Shown in pieces: positions 17,234 through 24,185 of a stretch of DNA of 64,000 bases. A model generated the notes under the pieces. That model searched no databases and was not told where the DNA came from. It was given only the letters and a program-made list of their open reading frames with translations. Location of the stretch: NCBI GenBank assembly GCA_902812455.1, contig CADDZH010000001.1:66032-130031 (forward strand). Direction: 5' to 3'. Source of the stretch: Chloroflexota bacterium. Lineage in GTDB: Bacteria; Chloroflexota; Ktedonobacteria; Ktedonobacterales; Ktedonobacteraceae. The position numbers and the translations under genes were made by a program. Each line of letters opens with the position of its first letter. The stretch's first letter is position 1.

Positions 17234-18691
17234 ATGGCGACACCAGATACACTCTTACATCTTATTGCCGGCTTACAGCAGGATATGACAGTAACAGATG
17301 GGCGGCGCAGGTTGCTCGAATACATCCGGCAGAGCACCAGTACACGCCTGGCGCTCTTATTTGCGCTTGATCGATCAGGGGAGATGCTAGACCTGTTAGA
17401 GTATAGCGGGCGCCGTCCCCGGCGCATACCCCAGAGTATGCCTGGGCGAGAGAACCCCTCCTTCGATGCAGAGCATATCCCTGTAGAGGGGCTTTTCGGT
17501 GAGGCGCTGCACGCGCCAGGGTTTGTATATATTGCTGATGCCAGCAGCGATCCCCGCAGCCTGCCGGCAGAGCGATACTGGATGGGGCACAACAGGCATG
17601 TCATTTTGAGCCGCCTGGCACAGCATAGTGAAGCCCGGGGCGTTCTCGTGCTCTGTTTTGCTCAAGAAGACAGGGCACGGCGGAAGAAAGATGGGCAACC
17701 CTTCGAACTGGCGATAGACGAGGGGAATCTCCTTATCTGCACAGCTCTCTTATCTGCTTACCTTTTTCCAACCGCAGGAGGCAATGCCAGCCCTCTTGCT
17801 AGCATTCGCCCTCCTGGAGGCACAACATCGCTTTCTTCCGGGCAACCTCTTTCAAAGCGCTATGAAGCACGGCTCCATGCCGCCCTTGAGCAAGAGCGAG
17901 AGCGTATCGCGCGTGATATCCATGATGGTGCAGCCCAGCGCATCGCCCATGTCATTCATAAGCTCGATGTTGCCCAGCGTATGCTGGAGAAGCAGCCCCA
18001 CACTGCCCTGCGAGAGCTTCATCAGGCTTCTGTACTCCTGAAGATGAGTCTGGATGAGCTGCGGCATAGCATCTTCTCGCTCGTGCCGGTATCGTTAGAA
18101 AAACAGGGGTTGAAGCAAGCCTTGCAAGCATTAATAGAGGAGTATATGCGCAATCAGCCTGGCACGAAGATCAGCCTTGAGATGGATGATCTTTCCCTGC
18201 TTCCCTCGTCTTTAGAGGCTGCCCTCTATCGTTTCATCCAGGAAGCCCTAAACAACGTATGGAAACATGCCTATGCTACGCTTGTCGCTATTCGCATACG
18301 TGTTCTTGCGGGACTGCTGGTTGTGGAGGTGAGCGATAATGGTCGCGGCTTTGACATAGAGCGATCAGGAGAAGGATGGCATATGGGCCTGCGTACTATG
18401 CGCGAGCGCGTGCGGCAACTGGGAGGAAACTGGGAAATCCAGAGCAAGCCCGGCAGGGGAACGACTGTGAAAGCTCGCTTTCCCCTGCCTGTCTCGTCTA
18501 CTATGCTGACTGTGCGGGAACGTGAAGTCTTGCAGTTGCTGGTTGAGGGGTTAACCAACCGCGCTATCGCTGAAAAGCTCTCTGTAAGTACGGAGACGGT
18601 GAAATCGCACGTGCATCATATCATGCAGAAAATGCAGGTGCACGACCGCACTCAGGCCGCGGTAACTGCTACGCGGCAACACTGGCTGTAA
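17234..18691 (+). CDS. Histidine kinase with C-terminal LuxR-type DNA-binding domain
   Basis: 485 residues. About 1-180 looks like a GAF-type sensor with no membrane segment. A HisKA_3 dimerisation helix follows, with the phosphoacceptor H230 in RIARDIHDGAAQRI, then an HATPase domain (EALNNVWKHA, DNGRGFD, GLRTMRERVRQLGG). From M424 to the end is a LuxR/NarL helix-turn-helix (LTVREREVLQLLVEGLTNRAIAEKL, then TVKSHVHHIMQKMQV). No receiver domain is present. A NarL-family kinase normally hands phosphate to a separate regulator; here the kinase itself could bind DNA. The downstream convergent gene is a NarL-type regulator. The start codon has no strong Shine-Dalgarno. Confidence 0.88.
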   Translation: MATPDTLLHLIAGLQQDMTVTDGRRRLLEYIRQSTSTRLALLFALDRSGEMLDLLEYSGRRPRRIPQSMPGRENPSFDAEHIPVEGLFGEALHAPGFVYIADASSDPRSLPAERYWMGHNRHVILSRLAQHSEARGVLVLCFAQEDRARRKKDGQPFELAIDEGNLLICTALLSAYLFPTAGGNASPLASIRPPGGTTSLSSGQPLSKRYEARLHAALEQERERIARDIHDGAAQRIAHVIHKLDVAQRMLEKQPHTALRELHQASVLLKMSLDELRHSIFSLVPVSLEKQGLKQALQALIEEYMRNQPGTKISLEMDDLSLLPSSLEAALYRFIQEALNNVWKHAYATLVAIRIRVLAGLLVVEVSDNGRGFDIERSGEGWHMGLRTMRERVRQLGGNWEIQSKPGRGTTVKARFPLPVSSTMLTVREREVLQLLVEGLTNRAIAEKLSVSTETVKSHVHHIMQKMQVHDRTQAAVTATRQHWL

Positions 18692-18730
18692 TCTTCTCAT
18701 ATAGCGCTGCCTGGGAACGGGATCGTCCCT

Positions 18731-18795
18731 GTAGGGGCAAGGAGCGGTGTGGATGTGGTGTGGGGGCCTTGTGCTTGCCCTCGCGCCTCTCGCCC
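18731..18795. repeat. R2 repeat (GTAGGGGCAAGG ... GGGGGCCTTG type)
   Basis: GTAGGGGCAAGGAGCGG at one end and GGGGGCCTTGTGCTTGCCC at the other. Close copies are at 40018-40080, 57213-57276 (inside a gene) and 61025-61086. It fills most of the gap between the convergent kinase and regulator genes. Confidence 0.8.
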
Positions 18796-18841
18796 ATTGC
18801 TCATCACCAGACAACCTACCTTTGTAAAGCTTCTACAGCCC

Positions 18842-19687
18842 CTACGGATCCTGGTCGGGGAGCAGTCCCTGGCGCAGCGCGAAAATGGCCGCCTGGGTGC
18901 GATCTCGAATGCCCAGCTTCTGGAAGATGACCGAAAGGTAGTTCTTGACCGTCTTTTCCGAGTAGGCCAGCCTCTCCGCAATCTCCCTGTTGCTCATACC
19001 CATTGCCACGCAGCGCAGGATTTCAACCTCTTTCTCCGAAAGCGCCTGGATGTGCTGGCCTGCCGGCAGAGCTTCCGAGAGGCGGCGAAATTCATTCACG
19101 ATTGCTCCTGTCAGGCTGGATTCGATGAACATTCCACCCTGGCTCACCGTTCTGATGGCCTGGGCTACTTCCTGTGAGGAGGCGCTTTTGAGCAAGTAGC
19201 CTCGCGCGCCATTTCTCATGGCCTGCAGCATTTGCTGCTCTTCACGGTGCATCGTCAGCATAATGACTGCAATTGATGGGAATTCCTGGGTTATTTGCCT
19301 GGTAATCGCAATACCGTCCACCGTTGGCATACGAATATCCATCAATACCACATCAGGAGCGATCTGGCGAATCTGGTGTAGCGCATCAAAGCCATCTACT
19401 GCCTCACCAATAACCTGGATATCTGCTTCCAGCTCAAGCAGTTGCTTCAACCCCTCACGCATTAAGGCATGGTCGTCTGCCAGCAAAACGCTGATCACCG
19501 CGCTTTTTGCTTGCCCCAGCTCTCCATCTCGCTGTTGGGTACTGATCTCTGCGCCTGACCTCTCATCAATTTCGCTATCATCGCTTGTGGTAGCAACTGC
19601 TGTCGCTACTTTTGCTCCGGGAGCTGGCTCTGCCTGCGTTGAGACTATCGCCTTCTTCTGCGCGTTATTGCTAGTGTTCTGGTACAT
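18842..19687 (-). CDS. NarL/FixJ-family response regulator
   Basis: 281 residues. Receiver domain at about 65-190, with the phospho-acceptor D117 in VVLMDIRMP and the acidic pair in LLADDHALMREG. A LuxR-type HTH occupies about 215-275 (LSEKEVEILRCVAMGMSNREIAERL). Before the receiver there are about 65 residues of low-complexity Ala/Glu/Thr/Ser sequence, unusual for this family. The ATG at 19687 has GGAAGGAG close upstream; a longer open frame runs through the predicted promoter and is unlikely. The likely partner is the LuxR-tailed kinase encoded convergently. Confidence 0.9.
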   Translation of the reverse strand: MYQNTSNNAQKKAIVSTQAEPAPGAKVATAVATTSDDSEIDERSGAEISTQQRDGELGQAKSAVISVLLADDHALMREGLKQLLELEADIQVIGEAVDGFDALHQIRQIAPDVVLMDIRMPTVDGIAITRQITQEFPSIAVIMLTMHREEQQMLQAMRNGARGYLLKSASSQEVAQAIRTVSQGGMFIESSLTGAIVNEFRRLSEALPAGQHIQALSEKEVEILRCVAMGMSNREIAERLAYSEKTVKNYLSVIFQKLGIRDRTQAAIFALRQGLLPDQDP

Positions 19688-19727
19688 ACACGACTCCTTC
19701 CGGCGTGTGAGTGGAAACGCAACTGTA

Positions 19728-19756
19728 TTGATAACCAGAAGCCTGATATGGTTCAA
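19728..19756 (-). promoter_or_regulatory. Possible sigma-70 promoter of the response regulator
   Basis: On the minus strand TTGAAC (19756-19751) and TATCAA (19733-19728) are 17 bases apart; transcription would start about 34 bases before the ATG at 19687. Confidence 0.4.
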
Positions 19757-19910
19757 TAAAACAATAAATACGATCTATCCCAGGAAAGGATTACCCGTCC
19801 TATACGTAGTATAACAAGCAAGCGTTATAATGCATCACTCACCTGGGGGATTTTTCTGCACGCTTGCTTATCGTGAGTATGACGAAAGCAAGAGAAAGGC
19901 TATTCTGAAT

Positions 19911-20579
19911 ATGGAAACTGAGCAAACTGAAACAGACATACTCTCGCACATCTACGTGGAGGTGGAGCGGCGCTTCGCGGGCATCGATGATCTGGCTCAC
20001 GGCTGGGAACACGTGAAAAGGGTCTATTCGCTGGCCCTCTATATTGCTGAGCGAGAGGGAGCCGATCGCTTTATTACAGGTCTGGCAGCGCTCATGCACG
20101 ATTTAGGTCGTACTGTACAGGAAGAGCATACGACGATGCATCACGCCGACCGCTCGGTCATGCTCGCAACCGAACTGCTCAACGCTTACCGTGTTCCTGC
20201 TGGTATCCAGGAAGCTATTCTCCATGCTATCATCGCGCACAGTTTCAGTCGTAATGTCGAGCCGCGCACGCTAGAAGCGCGGGTGGTGCGCGATGCCGAC
20301 CGGCTGGATAGCCTGGGCGCTATCGGCATCCTGCGCTGGGCTATCACGGGCACGTTAGGGCGCACTGCCCAGACAAGAAGCTACCATCCCACCGACCCGT
20401 TTGCCGAGCAGCGTCCTCCCGATGACAGCCACTACATGCTGGATCACTTCTTTACCAAATTGCTCAAATTAAGTGATACAATGGCTACAGAAACAGGTCG
20501 CGTGCTTGCCAAGCAGCGCACGGCCTTTATGCGTCGTTACCTGGATGAATTGCGCAACGAATTGAATAATGATTTTTAA
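19911..20579 (+). CDS. HD-domain phosphohydrolase
   Basis: 222 residues, a metal-dependent HD-superfamily hydrolase. The metal ligands are visible: H34 in HGWEHVKRV, H63-D64 in LMHDLGR and D128 in VVRDADRLDSLG. This arrangement is that of YedJ-like or uncharacterised HD phosphohydrolases; the substrate cannot be told. The ATG at 19911 begins just before the conserved fold and has AAAGG upstream, while an earlier ATG at 19830 would overlap a TATAAT box at 19826-19831. The gene is divergent from the response regulator. Confidence 0.85.
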   Translation: METEQTETDILSHIYVEVERRFAGIDDLAHGWEHVKRVYSLALYIAEREGADRFITGLAALMHDLGRTVQEEHTTMHHADRSVMLATELLNAYRVPAGIQEAILHAIIAHSFSRNVEPRTLEARVVRDADRLDSLGAIGILRWAITGTLGRTAQTRSYHPTDPFAEQRPPDDSHYMLDHFFTKLLKLSDTMATETGRVLAKQRTAFMRRYLDELRNELNNDF

Positions 20580-20598
20580 CGACCAAAAGCGGTACCCC

Positions 20599-20669
20599 AT
20601 GTCATGCTGAGCGCTGCGAAGCATCTGATGCTTATAGACGGAGATCCTTCGCTGCGCTCAGGATGACAA
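20599..20669. repeat. R4 inverted repeat (CTGAGCG ... CGAAGG type)
   Basis: TGTCATGCTGAGCGCTGCGAAG at one end is the near-complement of CTTCGCTGCGCTCAGGATGACA at the other. Related copies lie at 32266-32364 and 48090-48160, with an in-gene fragment at 55547-55572. It occupies most of the gap upstream of purH. Confidence 0.85.
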
Positions 20670-20745
20670 ACCATTCCCGATCCTGAGTGGTAAACATCAT
20701 TATTGAGCATGTGACAACTTGAAGATGATGTGGAAAGGATAGATC

Positions 20746-22326
20746 ATGAGAGCCATTATTAGCGTCGCAGATCGTGAAGGATTACCGGAGCTAGCAAGGG
20801 AACTACAGAACCTCGGTGTGGCAATCTTCTCAACAAGTGGCACACTGCGGGCGTTACGCTCTGCGGGCATTCAAGCAGAGCCGGTTACTACGCTTACGCA
20901 ATTTCCGGAGATGCTCGGCGGGCGTGTCAAGACTTTGCATCCATCTATTTTAGCCGGTATTCTCGCCCGGCGCGATATGCCTGAGCACCTGGAAGAAATC
21001 CAGGCGCATGGCATTGCCCCAATTGATATCGTTGTTGCCAACCTGTACCCCTTTGCCGAGACAGTAGCGCGCCCCGCTACGGCATTGAAAGAGGCCCAGG
21101 AGCAGATCGATATTGGCGGCGTGACGCTGATACGGGCAGCCGCCAAGAATTTCCAGGATGTGCTTGTGCTAGTGCGCCCGCAAGATTACGCCTCTGTGAT
21201 GCAAGAATGGAGCGAGCTGGGCGATGTCAGCCTGGAAACGCGCAGGCGGCTTGCCGCGATCGCCTTTCAATATACTGCAAGCTATGATACAGCCATTGCT
21301 GAATATTTCCGTCAACCGGCCACGGATTATTTCCCAGAAGAGCTAACCCTTTCGTTAGAGCGCATACGCATCCTGCGCTATGGAGAAAACCCGCACCAGC
21401 GGGCCGCGTTTTATCGCTGGGCAGAGGTCACACCAGCCTCAGCGTTGCCGGTGCCCACTGTGGCCGGAGCAGAGGTGCTGCATGGCAAGGAACTCTCATA
21501 CAACAATCTGCTCGACCTTGATGCCGCGCTGGCTGCTGCCGGTAGTTTCACGGCTCCCACCGTGGCGATCATCAAGCACACCAATCCGTGCGGGCTGGCC
21601 TGTGGCGATACGCTGCTAGAAGCTTATAAGAAGGCTCACGCGGGCGATCCGATTTCAGCATATGGCGGCATTATCGGCTGCAACCGGCGGGTCGATGCAG
21701 ACACGGCACGCGAGATCACGCAGTTATTCTACGAGGCCGTCATTGCTCCAGGTTATACGTCAGAGGCGCTGGAGATACTGCGCGGAAAAAAGAACCTGCG
21801 CCTGCTCGCCACGCATAGCCCCATTGAACCGCGGGCCGTAAACACGCAATCGCTGATGGCTGGGCGCCCCGATGTGCGTAGCGTGAGCGGTGGCCTGCTC
21901 TTGCAAACGCCAGATTATATTGCAGAGCAGGAGCAGGAGATCGAATATTCGGTCGTGACCGAGCGCGAGCCAACCTTAGAGGAAGTGACCGATCTGCTGT
22001 TTGCGTGGAAGGTGGTGCGCCACGTGAAATCGAACGCCATTGTGCTGGCCCACAAGCTGGCAGTAGTCGGCGTGGGCGCGGGACAGATGAACCGCGTGAC
22101 CAGCGTCAACCTGGCAGTAGAGAAAGCGGCAGAGCGCGCGCGCGGCTCGGTGCTGGCATCGGATGCCTTCTTCCCCTTTGATGATGGCGTCGAAGCAGCG
22201 GCCAAAGCCGGTGTTACGGCCATCATCCAGCCTGGCGGCTCCATTCGCGACGAGGATGCTATTCGCATGGCCAATCGCTACGCTATCGCCATGATCTTTA
22301 CGGGCAGGCGGCATTTCCGGCATTGA
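20746..22326 (+). CDS. purH: Bifunctional AICAR transformylase / IMP cyclohydrolase
   Basis: Last two steps of purine synthesis. 526 residues, the usual PurH length. The N-terminal IMP cyclohydrolase fold is visible (AIISVADREGL, STSGTLRAL, GGRVKTLHPSILAGIL, IDIVVANLYPF, IDIGGVTLIRAAAKN). The transformylase part has RYGENPHQ, ELSYNNLLDLDAA, IIKHTNPCG, SAYGGI, VRHVKSNAI and SDAFFPFDDGVE. RBS GGAAAGG lies six bases before the ATG. It appears monocistronic between two repeat-filled gaps. Confidence 0.97.
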   Translation: MRAIISVADREGLPELARELQNLGVAIFSTSGTLRALRSAGIQAEPVTTLTQFPEMLGGRVKTLHPSILAGILARRDMPEHLEEIQAHGIAPIDIVVANLYPFAETVARPATALKEAQEQIDIGGVTLIRAAAKNFQDVLVLVRPQDYASVMQEWSELGDVSLETRRRLAAIAFQYTASYDTAIAEYFRQPATDYFPEELTLSLERIRILRYGENPHQRAAFYRWAEVTPASALPVPTVAGAEVLHGKELSYNNLLDLDAALAAAGSFTAPTVAIIKHTNPCGLACGDTLLEAYKKAHAGDPISAYGGIIGCNRRVDADTAREITQLFYEAVIAPGYTSEALEILRGKKNLRLLATHSPIEPRAVNTQSLMAGRPDVRSVSGGLLLQTPDYIAEQEQEIEYSVVTEREPTLEEVTDLLFAWKVVRHVKSNAIVLAHKLAVVGVGAGQMNRVTSVNLAVEKAAERARGSVLASDAFFPFDDGVEAAAKAGVTAIIQPGGSIRDEDAIRMANRYAIAMIFTGRRHFRH

Positions 22327-22370
22327 TCGCTGAGGGTTCTAGGACGAGGGCAAGGGCAGGCACAAGGGAG

Positions 22371-22607
22371 AAGCGGACGGACGACCACAAGGGCCTACCC
22401 AACCACTCCGCATCCCCGCTCGCCCCTATGATACGCGATTCATTTCCGCACAAGGTGCGTTTCTGGAAACGATTGGAATCCCCACACATAGTTGTTTCTC
22501 TATGATCCCTGTCCCCAATAACGCACATATGCAGCGGCATGGCGTATATCGTAGGGGCGAGGGCGGTTGTGGAGCGGAGTGGTGGGCCTTTATGGTCGCC
22601 CGCCTGG
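22371..22607. mobile_element. MITE-like R1 element with inverted ends (copy 1)
   Basis: The left arm (GCGGACGGACGACCACAAGG ... CCCCGCTCGCCCCTA) is the inverse of the right arm (TAGGGGCGAGGGCGG ... CCTTTATGGTCGCCCGCC). The interior of about 100 bases contains GCATGGCGTATATCGTAGGGG, shared with the copy at 61612-61838. No open frame of its own. A partial copy is at 51525-51660 and a clipped one at 63945-64000. Confidence 0.7.
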
Positions 22608-22662
22608 CTCATCATCGGCCTTCCCTTGTCAATAGGATGGAGACTCGTCAGTTCCGAGGCGA

Positions 22663-22691
22663 TTGACAAAAAACTTCACGCCTTCTATGAT
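22663..22691 (+). promoter_or_regulatory. Strong sigma-70 promoter upstream of the HTH / P-type ATPase operon
   Basis: TTGACA (22663-22668) and TATGAT (22686-22691), spacer exactly 17 bases. The first gene in this direction is the HTH gene at 22925, which leaves an approximately 225-base leader containing an inverted repeat and an R3 repeat. Confidence 0.6.
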
Positions 22692-22730
22692 TGAAGGGAG
22701 TAGGGTCCATCGCCTTGCAAATGTAGAGTG

Positions 22731-22772
22731 CCAATTCATGGAATTTGATAAAAGAAGCGGAATATGAATTGG
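22731..22772. promoter_or_regulatory. Inverted repeat in the leader, possible operator
   Basis: CCAATTCAT (22731-22739) and ATGAATTGG (22764-22772) are perfect inverted 9-mers with 24 bases between, about 30 bases after the predicted transcription start. It may be a site for the HTH protein encoded next. Confidence 0.4.
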
Positions 22773-22782
22773 CTGAGACAAA

Positions 22783-22822
22783 GCCGATCAATCGGCGGTG
22801 GGCACGATAAATCGGCCCCTAC
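22783..22822. repeat. R3 repeat
   Basis: GCCGATCAATCGGCGGTGGG followed by CACGATAAATCGGCCCCTAC; matches 61154-61194 and, inverted, the in-gene copy at 1479-1574. Confidence 0.85.
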
Positions 22823-22924
22823 GGATGCCCCACTCAATTTGTTCATTTGCATAATTGGCATATTAGTGCCTGCATGGGGCCAGGAAAAGGGGATACCGGC
22901 AAGCGCGCTACCGGAAATAGACAG

Positions 22925-23194
22925 ATGATCGAACTCAACGGAGAAACATACCTGGATGGAGACGAAGCCTGTCGTCTCCTCGGCATCAAGGCCTCGACGC
23001 TCTACACGTATGTGAGCAGAGGCATATTGAAAAGCTACAGGCAGGGCATCAAACGGCAGCGGCTCTACAAAAGAGCGGAACTTGAGGCCCTGTTGCAGTT
23101 GCGCCCCAGTACCGGCAGCAGGACGGAGCAAGCAGCAGAGGAGGGCGGCTCGCGTAGCATTCCTCTCGCCGAGGATTGGATGCCATATATCTAA
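22925..23194 (+). CDS. Small helix-turn-helix DNA-binding protein (excisionase/MerR-like)
   Basis: 89 residues. The segment YLDGDEACRLLGIKASTLYTYVSRGILKSY is a winged helix-turn-helix of the excisionase/MerR type, very like the N-terminal domain attached to some citrate synthases; the following KRQRLYKRAELEAL would be the wing. The tail is disordered. The ATG at 22925 starts the fold; the frame is open further upstream to a TTG at 22847, but the Shine-Dalgarno signals are weak. As first gene after the promoter at 22663 and ahead of the P-type ATPase genes, it is a candidate local regulator. Confidence 0.75.
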   Translation: MIELNGETYLDGDEACRLLGIKASTLYTYVSRGILKSYRQGIKRQRLYKRAELEALLQLRPSTGSRTEQAAEEGGSRSIPLAEDWMPYI

Positions 23195-23202
23195 GGAGCC
23201 TC

Positions 23203-23328
23203 ATGCCAGGAAATGTATCAACGTGTGCTTCGCTCGCCATTGCCTGCTCCGTTGGCGGCTTCAAAGGAGTTTTCGTCCACGCTGTTCTCAGCGCTTTAGA
23301 GGTGGCTGAAACTGCTACTCGACTTTAA
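23203..23328 (+). CDS. 41-residue small protein, unknown
   Basis: ATG at 23203 with AAGGAG (23193-23198) that overlaps the stop of the HTH gene, so translation looks coupled. The peptide starts MPGNVSTCASLAIACSVGGF and continues KGVFVHAVLSALEVAETATR; it is Ala/Val-rich with two cysteines and a glycine pair, possibly amphipathic or membrane-associated. I recognise no family. The evidence is the ribosome-binding site, the position and the protein-like composition; homologues were not checked. The remaining 23329-23411 shows no gene. Confidence 0.5.
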   Translation: MPGNVSTCASLAIACSVGGFKGVFVHAVLSALEVAETATRL

Positions 23329-23411
23329 ACGTGTGTTAAGGAGACGGAAAACCTATTATTCGTCTAACTAGTTAGCGATTCCCCGAACACTATGAAAGGC
23401 AGGAACATAGA

Positions 23412-23741
23412 ATGGCTCTTGAAGACTACCTGGAACCAGAAATAGCAGTAACTGCAGCGGTCACAGCAGCCATTTTTTCACCGCAGGCCCGTAAGCTCAT
23501 CCGCAAAGGGGTTGTCTATGGCCTGGCAGGCATACTGATAGCTGGCGATGCCATTAGCTCATTTGCCCGCAGCGTGGGTCAAGGCGTACAGGAGGCGGGA
23601 GCCTCCGCAGCCAGCGCGGCCCAGAGCGCAGCCAGCGAAGCCCGAACAGAAGCTACAGAGTCTGCTGCTACCAGCACAGCACAAAAAAGAACATCGCAGG
23701 CACAGAAAAGTAGTACAGAGCGCGCGGGAGGCAAACCCTGA
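23412..23741 (+). CDS. Small Ala-rich protein with one hydrophobic segment (DUF5132-like)
   Basis: 109 residues. Residues about 10-45 are hydrophobic (VTAAVTAAIFSPQARKLIRK, then GVVYGLAGILIAGDAI) and resemble short DUF5132-type proteins found beside P-type ATPases; I am not sure of that name. The second half is Ala/Ser/Gln/Thr-rich, helical or disordered, ending Lys/Gly-rich. GGCAGGA lies about six bases before the ATG. It overlaps the next gene by TGATG, so the two are translated together ahead of the giant ATPase and may be accessory subunits. Confidence 0.7.
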   Translation: MALEDYLEPEIAVTAAVTAAIFSPQARKLIRKGVVYGLAGILIAGDAISSFARSVGQGVQEAGASAASAAQSAASEARTEATESAATSTAQKRTSQAQKSSTERAGGKP

Positions 23742-24139
23742 TGAGCCAGCCACAAGGAGAGATGCCACAGCAACCGGCCACGGCACGCGCTGAAGAGCTG
23801 CTGGAGCGCCTGGGAAAGCAGATTGGCCTCTTTGCAGGGCGTGCCGGCCAGCATATTCAAAGCGCTGCAACATACATCCGTGAGGAAGCTGATCGGATGG
23901 ATCGGCCGCAGACTGCACCGGGTGAAAAGCCACATTCACCGCCGGTAGCACGCGCTAACGTAACAGCCCAGGAAGCATCTGAGAAGGCTGAAGAGATGGT
24001 AGACCGCGTGGGGCAGCGCCTCGCTCACTTTACAGCAGCGGCCAGCCGGCAAATCCAGAAAGGCGTTGCCCTTGCGCGTGAGGAAGCCGAAGATATGTGG
24101 GCCGAGGCGCAAAACATCCGGCAGAGGAATAATCGATAG
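23741..24139 (+). CDS. Hypothetical helical protein preceding the P-type ATPase
   Basis: 132 residues, strongly charged, with two related halves: ARAEELLERLGKQIGLFAGR then IREEADRM, and SEKAEEMVDRVGQRLAHFTA then AREEAEDM. This looks like an internal duplication of an amphipathic helical hairpin, somewhat like phasin or apolipoprotein helices. No membrane segment or known catalytic motif. It starts within the stop of the preceding gene and precedes the ATPase by 46 bases. Its role is unknown; a membrane-surface partner of the transporter is plausible. Confidence 0.7.
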   Translation: MSQPQGEMPQQPATARAEELLERLGKQIGLFAGRAGQHIQSAATYIREEADRMDRPQTAPGEKPHSPPVARANVTAQEASEKAEEMVDRVGQRLAHFTAAASRQIQKGVALAREEAEDMWAEAQNIRQRNNR

Positions 24140-24185
24140 TTACCAACCCTACAGGCTACAACACAATAGAAGTTGAGAGAGCGTT

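Noticed and set aside
16911..19830. A shared 13-base TAACAAGCAAGCG at about 16911 and 19812, flanking the kinase and regulator genes, as a common binding site.
   Set aside because: Identical 13-mers are expected many times by chance in 64 kb on two strands; no extension or symmetry supports it.
22323..22669. Open frames across the R1 element after purH.
   Set aside because: They are stop-free because of the GC-rich repeat arms; none has a ribosome-binding site or protein-like composition.
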